From: Azospirillum sp. TSH64
Lineage (GTDB): Bacteria; Pseudomonadota; Alphaproteobacteria; Azospirillales; Azospirillaceae
Length of the DNA stretch: 63,206 nucleotides
Reading direction: 5' to 3'
NCBI RefSeq assembly: GCF_003116035.1
Contig: NZ_LGQW01000015.1
Span: 6,766,555-6,829,760 of the forward strand
A program made the translations under genes and the position numbers. Below the pieces are notes generated by a model, which saw only the letters and a list, made by a program, of their open reading frames with translations, did not search any database and had not been told where the DNA came from. Of this stretch, positions 1 to 8,601 are shown piece by piece (the first letter of the stretch is position 1; each line of letters opens with the position of its first letter).

Positions 1-9
1 CACTTCGCA

Positions 10-42
10 AACGCCCCGGTTCACATGAGCCGGGGCGTTTCG
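10..42 (+). terminator. Rho-independent terminator of an upstream gene outside the window
   Basis: A perfect 10-bp stem (10-19 with 30-39) of the AACGCCCCGG type is followed by TTT. It most likely ends a plus-strand gene lying left of the window, and it isolates the transporter gene that starts at 186. Confidence 0.75.
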
Positions 43-185
43 CTGTTCGGGCCGCGCTTGCCCTCAGGGGCAGGCCCCGCCTGGAGACATGGGTCGTCGG
101 CGCACGGCTGCCGCCAGAGGAATGCAGGGCTGATTGTCAGTCTGTCGAATTAGCATGCTCTGCAACCTAAAGAGAGCGGCCGGTC

Positions 186-1121
186 ATGACGGACGAAACG
201 GTGGACGGGGGGCGAAACGGGCCGGCCCGCCAGACGGCAGCCGGAACGGAGCCCGGCCCGACAATCTACCTGCAGCTTGCCGGGGTCGTCCTGTTCTGGG
301 GCGCCAACTGGCCGCTGATGAAGCTGGCGCTGATCGACATCGGGCCGCTCGCCTTCTGCGCCGTTCGGCTGGTCGGCACCACGGTGAGCTTGGCCCTGCT
401 GGCGCCGCTGTTGCGCTTTCCCTTGCTGCCCCACCGCGGCGAGCGGCTGATGATCGCGGTCGTCGGCCTGCTGCAGGTCGGCGGCATGATGGGACTGAGC
501 AACATCGGGTTGCAGTTCGTCTCGCCGGGGCGGGCGTCGGTGCTTGCCTACACCATGCAGATGTGGACGCTGCCGCTCGGCCTGCTGCTGCTTGGCGAGC
601 GCATCTCCAGGCGGCAAGCCGCGGCGGCGCTGCTGACCTTCGCCGGGGTGGTTGTCTTCTTCAACCCGGCGCTGGTGAACTGGAACGACGCCAACGCGCT
701 GATCGGCAACGGCTTCCTGATCGGCTGCGCGATCAGTTGGGCGCTGGGGGCGACGCTCTACCGCCGGCGGCTATGGGGTACGCCGTTCTGGACCCAGATC
801 TTCTGGCAGGTCGCTGCCAGCGCGGCGGTGATGGTGCCACTGGCGCTGTTCGCCGAAACGGCGCACCCGATCAACTGGTCGGGCTCGCTGCTGGCGGTCA
901 TCGCCTACAACTGCCTGATCGCCACCGGGCTTTGCTATTGGTGGTGGAGCAAGGCGCTGTCGGTGATGCCGGCCAGCCAAGCCGGGCAGATTGTCTGTCT
1001 GGTGCCGGTCACGGCGCTTCTGTTGAGCGCGGTCTTCGACAGCGAGCCGCTGAGCTTGGGCGTGCTGCTCAGCGTGGCGCTGATCGGCGGCGGCATCGCT
1101 CTTTCCGCACGGGCACGCTGA
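186..1121 (+). CDS. DMT (EamA) family transporter
   Basis: This 311-residue integral membrane protein shows about ten hydrophobic segments in two halves, the usual EamA/RhaT architecture. The first half carries an FWGANWP motif near residue 40, typical of the start of an EamA repeat. The second half contains AISWALGATLYRR near residue 190. Members export or import small metabolites such as amino acids or drugs, and the substrate cannot be read from the sequence. The ATG at 186 follows AAAGAGAG about 10 bp upstream, which fits a ribosome site. The gene stands alone behind a terminator and shows no link to the neighbouring type VI genes. The 20-residue hydrophilic N-terminal extension is slightly longer than usual, so a later start is possible. 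Confidence 0.85.
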   Translation: MTDETVDGGRNGPARQTAAGTEPGPTIYLQLAGVVLFWGANWPLMKLALIDIGPLAFCAVRLVGTTVSLALLAPLLRFPLLPHRGERLMIAVVGLLQVGGMMGLSNIGLQFVSPGRASVLAYTMQMWTLPLGLLLLGERISRRQAAAALLTFAGVVVFFNPALVNWNDANALIGNGFLIGCAISWALGATLYRRRLWGTPFWTQIFWQVAASAAVMVPLALFAETAHPINWSGSLLAVIAYNCLIATGLCYWWWSKALSVMPASQAGQIVCLVPVTALLLSAVFDSEPLSLGVLLSVALIGGGIALSARAR

Positions 1122-1426
1122 TCGGCGGCGCCAAGCGAACGCACGGAGGAAATCCTGATTGGCCGGCGCACTTGCGGCTGAAGACGGACCTTGGTAACGG
1201 GGCGGCCGGTCCCAATCGGCGTGGAGAACCGTCCTTCATGTTCAAAGTAGCCGGAGGCGCAATCCTCAATTGTGGCTGAATTTTCCTTGAACCGTTACCT
1301 TGCAGCGGTGGATTGTTCCGGAAATGGATTATCCAACAGTCCAGTTCGGAGCAAGTCCAGGTCGAAGTGGCGCTGCCAGTGTGGATACTGAAGCGGGAGA
1401 AATGGTCCAACACTGGAGAGCACCCG
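1122..1426. other. Intergenic region, about 305 bp
   Basis: No convincing gene is seen. Open frames here lack ribosome sites and are shadows or extensions of the next gene. The stretch probably holds the promoter of the effector-like gene at 1427, but no unambiguous -35/-10 pair could be identified. Confidence 0.5.
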
Positions 1427-2563
1427 ATGGCCGGCATTCAGATCGCCGAGATGGATTTTTCCGCAGGGCTCAAGACCAAACACATCAAGGTCCCTGCCAT
1501 GGTCGCGAAGGTGGATCTGAAGGAGGTTCCGAAGGATCTCCAGAAGGCCATCGACAAGGACAAGATCATTGTCCAGAAACTGATCGAAGCGGCCTATGAG
1601 CAGCTCAACAAGTCCAAGAAGGAAGTCCAGGGGGCTCTTCAGGATTTCGACGCCAATCTGGGCAAGAAGCCGCCGGCCAATGAAAAGGAACTGGCCGAGC
1701 GTGAGAAGACGATCAACGTCATGTGCAAGCAGTTCACCGAGGCGCAGGCGGGTCTGGCGCTGAAGGCGGTGGAAAAGGCCTGGGACGCCTATGCCAGCAA
1801 GAAATCGGACCTGAAGTCGTTCAAGCTGAAGTTCGCCAAGACCATGGTGCTGGGGTCGATCAGCGTCCTTGCCAACACCGTGTCGGCCGGCGTCAGTGTC
1901 GGCGTCGCGGCGGTGACGGCGGGCGGCGCCACCCCGATGGCGATCATCGGCATCTGCACGACCGTCGCCAGCATCGGCAAGACCGCCGTCACCATGGCGC
2001 TCGCCATTCATAATTTCGCCCGCGACATCGAGAAGGCGGAGACCGACATCCGCAAGACCGACGACACGCTGGCGTCGGCCTACAGCAGCGGTGACCTGAA
2101 TTTCAAGGCCGGCGCGCGCGAGGTGGCGGCGATCCTGGGCGTACCGTTCGTGAAGTCCGTCGGCGGCATGGAGAAGCTGCTGCTCGAATACCATGCCAAG
2201 ACCGGCAAGATGGAGGAGCAGTCCGACAAGCTCTACGATCAGGCCAAGAAGATGATGACCCAGATCGAAAAGCTGGAGAAGGAGAAGCTCTCCAAGCAAG
2301 CCGATGCCCTGGTCAAGATTCTCGGCGAGAAGGTCACCTTCACGCTCGACAAGATTCATGAGCTGCAGGCGCGTATCAAGACGAAGGACGTCTTCTACGA
2401 CCAGATGACCGGCCACCTCGTCTGCTACAAGGACCTGCGCGGCAAGCCGCTTGAGAAGATCGGCGTGACGAAGGAGACGCTCGAGACCATTGTCACCATC
2501 GGCTCGACCCTGAAGACCATCGTCTCGACGACGCTTCAGATCGTCAAGCTGGCCGGCGGCTGA
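1427..2563 (+). CDS. Helical protein with central hydrophobic hairpin; candidate pore-forming T6SS effector
   Basis: The 378-residue product starts at the ATG at 1427, which has GGAGAG 6 bp upstream; the open frame extends further 5' without a good site. The first about 140 residues are charged and heptad-like, rich in Lys, Glu and Ala. Residues about 140-200 form a long hydrophobic stretch of Gly, Ala, Val, Thr and Ile split by a Gly-Gly-Ala-Thr-Pro turn. The rest is again amphipathic helix, ending in a second mildly hydrophobic helix. Long helices around a hydrophobic hairpin recall the alpha pore-forming toxins (ClyA, HBL/NHE), but I do not recognise a named family. The next gene encodes a DUF4280 PAAR-like tip, and the locus adjoins vgrG, so delivery by the T6SS is a reasonable inference. 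Pore formation is unproven. Confidence 0.6.
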   Translation: MAGIQIAEMDFSAGLKTKHIKVPAMVAKVDLKEVPKDLQKAIDKDKIIVQKLIEAAYEQLNKSKKEVQGALQDFDANLGKKPPANEKELAEREKTINVMCKQFTEAQAGLALKAVEKAWDAYASKKSDLKSFKLKFAKTMVLGSISVLANTVSAGVSVGVAAVTAGGATPMAIIGICTTVASIGKTAVTMALAIHNFARDIEKAETDIRKTDDTLASAYSSGDLNFKAGAREVAAILGVPFVKSVGGMEKLLLEYHAKTGKMEEQSDKLYDQAKKMMTQIEKLEKEKLSKQADALVKILGEKVTFTLDKIHELQARIKTKDVFYDQMTGHLVCYKDLRGKPLEKIGVTKETLETIVTIGSTLKTIVSTTLQIVKLAGG

Positions 2564-2578
2564 CGCCTGTGCCTCAAC

Positions 2579-2628
2579 GGAGTCTGTCCCGCGCCTGGAG
2601 AGGCGCTGGACAGACTCCAGGCTTTATT
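2579..2628 (+). terminator. Strong hairpin between effector-like gene and PAAR-like gene
   Basis: An 11-bp perfect inverted repeat (2579-2589 with 2608-2618) encloses a second nested stem (2591-2596 with 2601-2606), giving one long hairpin followed by a weak CTTTATT tail. It could partially terminate transcription or shield the upstream mRNA end. Confidence 0.55.
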
Positions 2629-2668
2629 CCGGAGACGGACCGCAGGGAACGGGAAGAGGAGACGCATC

Positions 2669-3058
2669 ATGGGAATGCAGGCCGTCATGGGCGCGATGAC
2701 GATGTGCAGCTTCGGCGCCGCACCGTCGAGCCTCATGGTGCTTCCCGCCAGCGCGGTGATGAGTTCCAAGGTGCCCGCCGCCAACATCATGGACAGCAAG
2801 CCGTTCGTCAATGTCCTGCCGTTCGGCGTGTGCATGAGCATGGCCAACCCGGCGGTGGCCGCTGCCACCGCGGCGGCCTTCGGTGTGCTGACGCCCATGC
2901 CCTGCACGCCGATGACCGCCGCCCCCTGGGTGCCCGGCAGCCCGACCGTCCTGGTGGGCAAGATGCCGGCGCTCAACAACAGTTCGAAATGCATGTGCGC
3001 CTTTGGGGGCGTGATCCAGATCACGCTGCCCGGCCAGTTCACCGAAATGGTCCCCTGA
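2669..3058 (+). CDS. DUF4280 PAAR-like protein (T6SS spike tip)
   Basis: The 129-residue product has the DUF4280 layout. CSFGAAPS lies near the N-terminus, then an NIMDSKP segment, then PFGVCMSMANP, a TPMPCTP motif, a PALNNSSKC segment and CMCAFGGVIQIT at the end. The spaced cysteines and glycines are characteristic of PAAR-like proteins that cap the VgrG trimer and recruit effectors. The start at 2669 has GAGGAG about 10 bp upstream. It lies directly downstream of the hydrophobic-hairpin protein and converges on the YwqK-like gene. The likely role is to load that neighbour onto the spike; this is inferred from position and family. Confidence 0.85.
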   Translation: MGMQAVMGAMTMCSFGAAPSSLMVLPASAVMSSKVPAANIMDSKPFVNVLPFGVCMSMANPAVAAATAAAFGVLTPMPCTPMTAAPWVPGSPTVLVGKMPALNNSSKCMCAFGGVIQITLPGQFTEMVP

Positions 3059-3076
3059 GCATCGGTTGCCGGGCCG

Positions 3077-3105
3077 AACCGCCAGACGCTATCGTCCCGG
3101 CGGTT
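3077..3105. terminator. Hairpin between convergent PAAR-like and YwqK-like genes
   Basis: A 7-bp stem, AACCGCC (3077-3083) with GGCGGTT (3099-3105), lies at the convergence point of the plus and minus genes and slightly overlaps the end of the minus gene. There is no U-run, so it is only a possible bidirectional terminator. Confidence 0.35.
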
Positions 3106-3790
3106 TCGGCGGCGGGATCGCGCCGGTTTCCTTCCCGCCCTCGGAGAAGGTCCGCAGCGGCTCCACCAGGACGCCCTGGTGATAGACACCGCGCTGCATC
3201 ACCTTGCCGGACGGAAAGAAACGCAGGAATTCTCCCTCCAGCAGCCCGTCCTGGAAGAACGTCTGCTCGCTGACCGCTCCGCCCTCGAAAAAGCCTGCCG
3301 TCGGGCCGTGCAGACGGTCCGCGGCATAGGTCTCCCGGCGCAGAACCGCGCCATGGGGGCTGTAGAAGACAGACTCGCCCTCGCGCTTGCCGGCACGGTA
3401 CTGCACCACGGCTGCCACCGTGCCGTTGGTGGCGAAATAGACGGACGGCCCTTCCAGTTCGCCGGCGCGGTAGCTCAGGCGGCAGACCAACCGCGCCTGC
3501 ATGTAGAAGGTCGAGGTGCCGTGCTGCACCCCATTTGCATACTCGGCCACCTGCACGATGTTGCCATCATCGTCATAATGGCGTGTCTCGCCATGCATGG
3601 CGCCGCTGCGCATGCGGGCACGCATCGTCGGCCGTCCGGTCTCTCCATAACGGATGAAATCGCCGTCGAACACCCCGTCCACCAGCCGTCCGGACTGGAC
3701 GATGCGTCCGTGCGCGTCGCGTTCCTCGACCCTGATCTCGGTGGGGCCTGCGGCCTCGGGGGCGGCGGTTGGAGAGTCCATGTCCGTCAT
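3089..3790 (-). CDS. YwqK/MORN-variant repeat protein, possible immunity protein
   Basis: The 233-residue protein is made of about eight beta-hairpin repeats of the MORN_2/YwqK type, with recurring patterns such as GRLVDGVFDGDFIRY, NGVQHGTSTFY, GELEGPSVYF, GKREGESVFY and GLLEGEFLRF. NCBI names such proteins toxin-antitoxin system YwqK family antitoxins, and MORN-like proteins occur beside T6SS effector genes. The start lies 1 bp after the vgrG stop in the same direction, so it is co-transcribed with vgrG. Placement beside a PAAR-like tip and a putative effector suggests an immunity or adaptor role, but the sequence does not prove it. It has no signal peptide. Confidence 0.75.
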   Translation of the reverse strand: MTDMDSPTAAPEAAGPTEIRVEERDAHGRIVQSGRLVDGVFDGDFIRYGETGRPTMRARMRSGAMHGETRHYDDDGNIVQVAEYANGVQHGTSTFYMQARLVCRLSYRAGELEGPSVYFATNGTVAAVVQYRAGKREGESVFYSPHGAVLRRETYAADRLHGPTAGFFEGGAVSEQTFFQDGLLEGEFLRFFPSGKVMQRGVYHQGVLVEPLRTFSEGGKETGAIPPPKPPGR

Positions 3791-3791
3791 T

Positions 3792-5909
3792 TCAGTTCAC
3801 CATCACCACGCCGCCCTTGAGCGTCAGCATGCCGCCGCCGCTCACCTCGGCCGTCGCCGAGCCCTTCACCGTGCTGGTCAGGCCCTGGGCCGTCAGGGCC
3901 AGCCCCGCCTTGAGGTCCAGCGTCGTGCCGCCCTTGAGCGTGGCGCCCATGCCGGCCTTCATGTCGAGCCCCATGCCGGCGTCGATCTCCATGCCGGTTC
4001 CGGCCTTCACGGTCATCGCGGTGCCGGATTTGACGTCGAGCGAGGTGCCCGCCTTGATCTCGATGCCGGTCGCCGCCTTGATGCCGATGTCGGCCGAGGT
4101 CGCCGTCAGCTTGATCGACTTGCCCTTGATCACGATGTCGCCGGTCACGTCGATGGTCAAATTGCCCTTGACCGTCAGCGTGTAGTTGTTGTCGACGGTG
4201 TGCTCGAAATCGTCATTGTTGAGGTGCGTCTCCTTGCCTTTGACCGACAGGTCGCGGGTGCCCTTTGAGATTGCGTGCGTCTCGTTGCCTTCGGTGACGG
4301 TGATCGTATGGTTGTTCTTGACCGTCAGCTTGCGGTCGTTCTTGACGTCGATGGTGCTGTCGTTCTCGATCGTCTCGATCTCGTCGTGCTTGACCAGCCG
4401 TGTCAGGTCGTTGAGGACCTTGATGTTCATGTCCTTCTGGGCCTGGACGAAGATCTCCTCGTTGTCGGCCTTGTCCTCGAAGCGGATCTCGTTGAACTTG
4501 CCGGTGCCGTTCTTGGAGGTCTGCGTCTTGATGGTGCTCTTCGTGGAATCGTCGGGCAGTGTGTAGGGAACGGTCTGGTCGGCGTTGTAGACGGCGCCGG
4601 TGACCAGCGGCCGGTCGGGGTCGCCGTCCAGGAAGGTGACCACCACCTCCTGCCCGACGCGGGGGAAGAACATGATGCCGTAATTCTTGCCGGCCCAACC
4701 CTGCGCCACCCGGACCCAGCACGAGCTTTTCTCGTCGTTGGTGCCGAGCCGGTCCCAGTGGAACTGCACCTTGATCCGCCCATACTGGTCGAGCCAGATC
4801 TCCTCGCCCGACTTGCCGACCACCTTGGCGGTCTGGGTCGAATGGATCCGCGGCTTCTGCGCCGTGTTGAGCGGGCGGAAGGGGTGGGCTGACGGGAAGC
4901 CGGTGAAGGTCGCGACGAAGCGGTTGGTCGCCCCTTCGATGCGGACGGAGTTCAGAACCATTTCCGCGTTGAGCGAGTCCTTGCGGTGGCCGGAGATGGT
5001 GATCTTGGTCCCGGCCTCCATCCCGCGGCAGTTGCCGCCGCCGCGGATGCGCTGGCTGGCGAAGGCGAGCGCCTGCTGGCGCACCAGGGCGATCTGCTCG
5101 CCGTCGGCGGACACCGTGTGGCGCACCGCATAGTCGTTCATCGTGCCGGTGCCGGCAGTCCCCTCCGCCGTGGCGTAGAGGTCGGTCGCCGGCGTCTCGA
5201 AGTGATAGCTGTCCACCCCGACGCTCTTGGTCGTCACCCGCCGCTCGACGCCGAGCTGGGTGATGACGTTGTCCTCGTTGTCGTAGGCCTTGTGCCCGCG
5301 ATACTCGTAGGTGGAGACCAGCGCGCTCGTGGTGAAGGCGCTGTCGCCGTCGCCCAGAACCAGCTTGTGCTCGCCGTCGGCGTGCTCGAAGAAATAGAAT
5401 ATGCCTTCCTCTTCCAGCAGGCGGGCGATGAAGTTGTAGTCGGTCTCGCGATACTGCACGCAATATTCGCGGGTCGCGTAGGTGCCGTTCAACACCGTCT
5501 TGATGGTGCCGGTGGAGCCGATCACCGCCTCGACGATTTCCGGCACCGTCTTCTCCTGGAAGATGCGGCAATCGCCGGAATGGGTCAGCATCCACAGCCA
5601 GGGATGCAGTTCGGCCTCGTAATGGGCGGAGGAATCGCGGTCGTCGATGTGCGTCAGCTCGATGCGGCCGACGATGGCGTTGATGTAGCGCTTGGACGTG
5701 CCGTCGCCCAGAGTCAGCGTCACCGTCACCGGCTTGCCGACGATCTGGTCGAAGTCGATGTCGTCGTCCGACGACAGCATGGTCACCCGGTAGGAGAAGA
5801 GCGACGACAGCCGCTCCTCGCCCACGATGTTGCGCAGGATCAGCTTGTCGGGTCCGAGCGGAGTCGAGATCGACAGGTGCTGTTGGGCCTGTGAGAAACG
5901 CTCGCTCAT
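3792..5909 (-). CDS. vgrG: T6SS spike protein VgrG
   Basis: The 705-residue product forms the trimeric spike at the tip of the Hcp tube. The N-terminal region matches the gp27-like half (LFSYRVTMLS, then YCVQYRETDYNFIARLLEEEGIFYFF near residue 150). The centre has the gp5 OB-fold signature (VGKSGEEIWLDQYGRIKVQFHWD, RVAQGWAGKNYGIMFFPRVGQEVVV). The C-terminus is a beta-helix of short strand repeats with many Lys-Ala-Gly-Thr motifs, ending in a VMVN tail. There is no appended effector domain, so this is a structural VgrG. The ATG at 5909 was preferred over an upstream start because homology begins there and GAGGG lies just upstream. It lies 52 bp downstream of clpV in the same operon. Confidence 0.95.
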   Translation of the reverse strand: MSERFSQAQQHLSISTPLGPDKLILRNIVGEERLSSLFSYRVTMLSSDDDIDFDQIVGKPVTVTLTLGDGTSKRYINAIVGRIELTHIDDRDSSAHYEAELHPWLWMLTHSGDCRIFQEKTVPEIVEAVIGSTGTIKTVLNGTYATREYCVQYRETDYNFIARLLEEEGIFYFFEHADGEHKLVLGDGDSAFTTSALVSTYEYRGHKAYDNEDNVITQLGVERRVTTKSVGVDSYHFETPATDLYATAEGTAGTGTMNDYAVRHTVSADGEQIALVRQQALAFASQRIRGGGNCRGMEAGTKITISGHRKDSLNAEMVLNSVRIEGATNRFVATFTGFPSAHPFRPLNTAQKPRIHSTQTAKVVGKSGEEIWLDQYGRIKVQFHWDRLGTNDEKSSCWVRVAQGWAGKNYGIMFFPRVGQEVVVTFLDGDPDRPLVTGAVYNADQTVPYTLPDDSTKSTIKTQTSKNGTGKFNEIRFEDKADNEEIFVQAQKDMNIKVLNDLTRLVKHDEIETIENDSTIDVKNDRKLTVKNNHTITVTEGNETHAISKGTRDLSVKGKETHLNNDDFEHTVDNNYTLTVKGNLTIDVTGDIVIKGKSIKLTATSADIGIKAATGIEIKAGTSLDVKSGTAMTVKAGTGMEIDAGMGLDMKAGMGATLKGGTTLDLKAGLALTAQGLTSTVKGSATAEVSGGGMLTLKGGVVMVN

Positions 5910-5961
5910 TCTTCCCTCGTGCTGCCTTCCCTCGTGCTTCCTCGCCCCGTCCCGCGGCCGG

Positions 5962-8601
5962 TCAGGCCAGTGCCGGTTCCGCGGCTCCAACGGTCACGGT
6001 GAAACGCCCGTCGCTGTCGCAATCGACCCGGATCGCCCCCACCGGCTGCCCGGCGGCCACCTGATCGAGGATCCGCATGGCCACTTCGGGCACCACGAAC
6101 TCCGACAGCAGCGTGTCGATCATACGGGCGCCCGCATCGGAATGCACGGCCCGCCGCACCAGCGCCTCCAGCGCTGCCGGTGCAACAGTGAGCGCCGCGG
6201 CGCGATTGCCCTCGGTGCGCTTGCGCAGCTTGTCCACCTTCATCAGGGCGATGGCGCGGACCTGCTGCTCGCTGAGGGGATAGTAGGGAACCACCGTCAG
6301 GCGACCGAGGAAGGACGGCCGGAAGCGCCGCCGCAGCGGATCGGAGATGGCCTCGATACCCTCTTCCAGCGCCTCTCGGATCTCGCCGGCATCGAGGCGC
6401 TCCCGGCCCAGTTCGGTCAGCTCCACGTCGCCGAGATTGCTGGTCAGCAGGATAAGCGTGTTGCGGAAGTCGACCTCCACCCCCTCGCCATCCTCCAGCA
6501 CGCCTTTGTCGAACACCTGATAGAACATGTCCAGCACGTCCGGGTGGGCCTTCTCCACCTCGTCCATCAGGATGACCGAGTGCGGGCGGCGCCGCACCGC
6601 CTCGGTCAGCACGCCGCCGCTGCCATAGCCGACATAGCCCGGCGGGGCGCCGCGCAGGGTCGCCACCGCATGCGACTCCTGGTATTCCGACATGTTGATG
6701 GTGATAAGGCTCTGTTCGCCGCCGTTCAGCAGTTCGGCCAGGGCCAGCGAGGTTTCCGTCTTGCCGACGCCGCTGGGACCGCTCAGCAGGAAGACGCCGA
6801 TGGGGCGGTTCGGCTCGTTCAGCCCGGCGCGGTAGCCGCGCACCGCCCGCGCGATGGCGCGCAGGGCTTGCGGTTGGCCGACGACGCGCGCCTCCATGCG
6901 CTCCTCCAGCCCGACGACGACATCGACGTCGTCCTTGGACATCGAGCCGACCGGGATGCCGGTCCAGTTCGACACCACCGCGGCGACCACGCCGCCGTCG
7001 ACCCGGTGCGGCACCAGCGCGTCGTCGCCGCGCAGCGCGGCCAGCCGCTCCTCCGCCGCCACCGCGTCGGCCTGCCGGCCGGCGGTCAGCGCCTCGTCGA
7101 TGGCCTTCACCAGTTCGGCTTCGCGGTTCCAGCGCCCGGTCAGCGCCGCAAGCTCCTCGGCGACGGCAAGGCGGCGGGTGGCGATGCCGGCCAGCCGGGC
7201 CTCGTGCGCCGCGCCGGCCTCGCGCTCCAGCCGCTCGGCCTCGCGGGCCAGCATCTGATCCTCGCGCTCCAGGGTCTCGACGGCTTCGGGTTTGGAGGTG
7301 CGGGCGACGGCCACCCGGGCGCAGGCGGTGTCCAGCACGCTGATCGCCTTGTCGGGAAGCTGGCGCGCCGGGATGTAGCGCGCCGACAGTTTCACCGCCG
7401 CAGCGATGCCGTCGTCCAGCACGCGCACGCCGTGGTGTTCCTCGAAGCGGCGCACCAGTCCGCGCAGCATGGCGGCGGCGGCGACCTCGTCCGGCTCAGG
7501 CACGGAGACCGGCTGGAAGCGGCGGGCGAGCGCCGGGTCCTTCTCGAAATATTTCTTGTATTCGGCCCAGGTGGTGGCGGCGATGGTGCGGAACTCGCCG
7601 CGGGCGAGCGCCGGCTTCAGCAGGTTGGCGGCGTCGCCCTGTCCGGCCGCCCCGCCGGCCCCGATCAGCGCGTGGGCCTCGTCGATGAAGACCACCGTCG
7701 GCACGGCGGAGGCCGCCACCTCCTTGATGATCGACTTCAGCCGGTTCTCGAACTCGCCCTTGACGCCGGCGCCCGCCTGAAGGAGGCCGAGGTCCAGCGT
7801 GCGGATCGCCGTGCCGCGCAGCGGCTCCGGCACGTCGCCCTCGGCGATGCGCAGCGCCAGCCCTTCGACGATGGCGGTCTTGCCGACGCCGGGGTCGCCG
7901 ACCAGGATCGGGTTGTTCTGCCGCCGCCGCATCATCACGTCGACGACCTGGCGGATTTCGCGGTCGCGGCCGATCACCGGATCGATCTTGCCGGCACGCG
8001 CCTGCGCCGTCAGGTCGACGGTGTACTGGTCCAGCATGGACTGGCCGGAGGCCAGCGGCGACGGCGTCGAGGGTCCCTCGCCGAGCGGTGCGGGTGCGGC
8101 TGAGGACGCCTCGCCGAGCCTGGTGTCGCTGCGCAGCATGCGCACCAGTTCCGGCAGGTCGGTGGCGGTGCGGTCACGCGGGATGGCGAGCAGCGACGGT
8201 GCCGATTCGCCGATCACCGCGCGCACGGAATCACAGGCGACCGCCGCCCACAGCATGGCCGGCACCAGGATCTGCGGGCTGTCCAGATGCGTGACCGAGG
8301 TGAGCAGCGCGTTCTCCAGCAGCTCCGGCACCCGCGGCGAGAAGGCGGGGGTGCGGGTGTTGCCGCGGCGGATTTTCTCCAGCGCCGCGTTCAGCTCGGC
8401 CTCGACCCGCGCGGCATCGACGGTGTAATGGCGCAGGATGCCGGCCACGACGCCGCTGTTGGCGCGCAGGACACTGAGGACCAGATGTTCGACCTCGACG
8501 TCGTAATGGGTGTTCGACACGCACAGTGCGGCGGCGCGTTCCAGCACCTTGCGGCCGTCGCGGTCGAGCTTTCCGATCAGGGTCTTGATGTCGGCGGTCA
8601 C
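5962..8601 (-). CDS. clpV: T6SS sheath-recycling AAA+ ATPase ClpV (TssH)
   Basis: The 879-residue ClpB-like unfoldase disassembles contracted TssBC sheath. It has an N-terminal Clp_N repeat region, a first AAA domain with Walker A GDPGVGKT near residue 237, a coiled-coil middle domain, and a second AAA domain with Walker A GPSGVGKT near residue 609. Walker B-like motifs VFIDEAHAL and ILMDEVEKAH are intact. The GTG at 8601 was chosen because GGAGG sits 7 bp upstream and homology starts there; the frame stays open about 67 codons further 5'. The start codon overlaps the tssG stop (GTGA), indicating translational coupling. Confidence 0.95.
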   Translation of the reverse strand: MTADIKTLIGKLDRDGRKVLERAAALCVSNTHYDVEVEHLVLSVLRANSGVVAGILRHYTVDAARVEAELNAALEKIRRGNTRTPAFSPRVPELLENALLTSVTHLDSPQILVPAMLWAAVACDSVRAVIGESAPSLLAIPRDRTATDLPELVRMLRSDTRLGEASSAAPAPLGEGPSTPSPLASGQSMLDQYTVDLTAQARAGKIDPVIGRDREIRQVVDVMMRRRQNNPILVGDPGVGKTAIVEGLALRIAEGDVPEPLRGTAIRTLDLGLLQAGAGVKGEFENRLKSIIKEVAASAVPTVVFIDEAHALIGAGGAAGQGDAANLLKPALARGEFRTIAATTWAEYKKYFEKDPALARRFQPVSVPEPDEVAAAAMLRGLVRRFEEHHGVRVLDDGIAAAVKLSARYIPARQLPDKAISVLDTACARVAVARTSKPEAVETLEREDQMLAREAERLEREAGAAHEARLAGIATRRLAVAEELAALTGRWNREAELVKAIDEALTAGRQADAVAAEERLAALRGDDALVPHRVDGGVVAAVVSNWTGIPVGSMSKDDVDVVVGLEERMEARVVGQPQALRAIARAVRGYRAGLNEPNRPIGVFLLSGPSGVGKTETSLALAELLNGGEQSLITINMSEYQESHAVATLRGAPPGYVGYGSGGVLTEAVRRRPHSVILMDEVEKAHPDVLDMFYQVFDKGVLEDGEGVEVDFRNTLILLTSNLGDVELTELGRERLDAGEIREALEEGIEAISDPLRRRFRPSFLGRLTVVPYYPLSEQQVRAIALMKVDKLRKRTEGNRAAALTVAPAALEALVRRAVHSDAGARMIDTLLSEFVVPEVAMRILDQVAAGQPVGAIRVDCDSDGRFTVTVGAAEPALA

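Noticed and set aside
5827..8103. 758-residue plus-strand frame opposite clpV
   Set aside because: ClpV Walker motifs are on the minus strand; the plus frame is His/Arg/Gly-rich shadow without domains.
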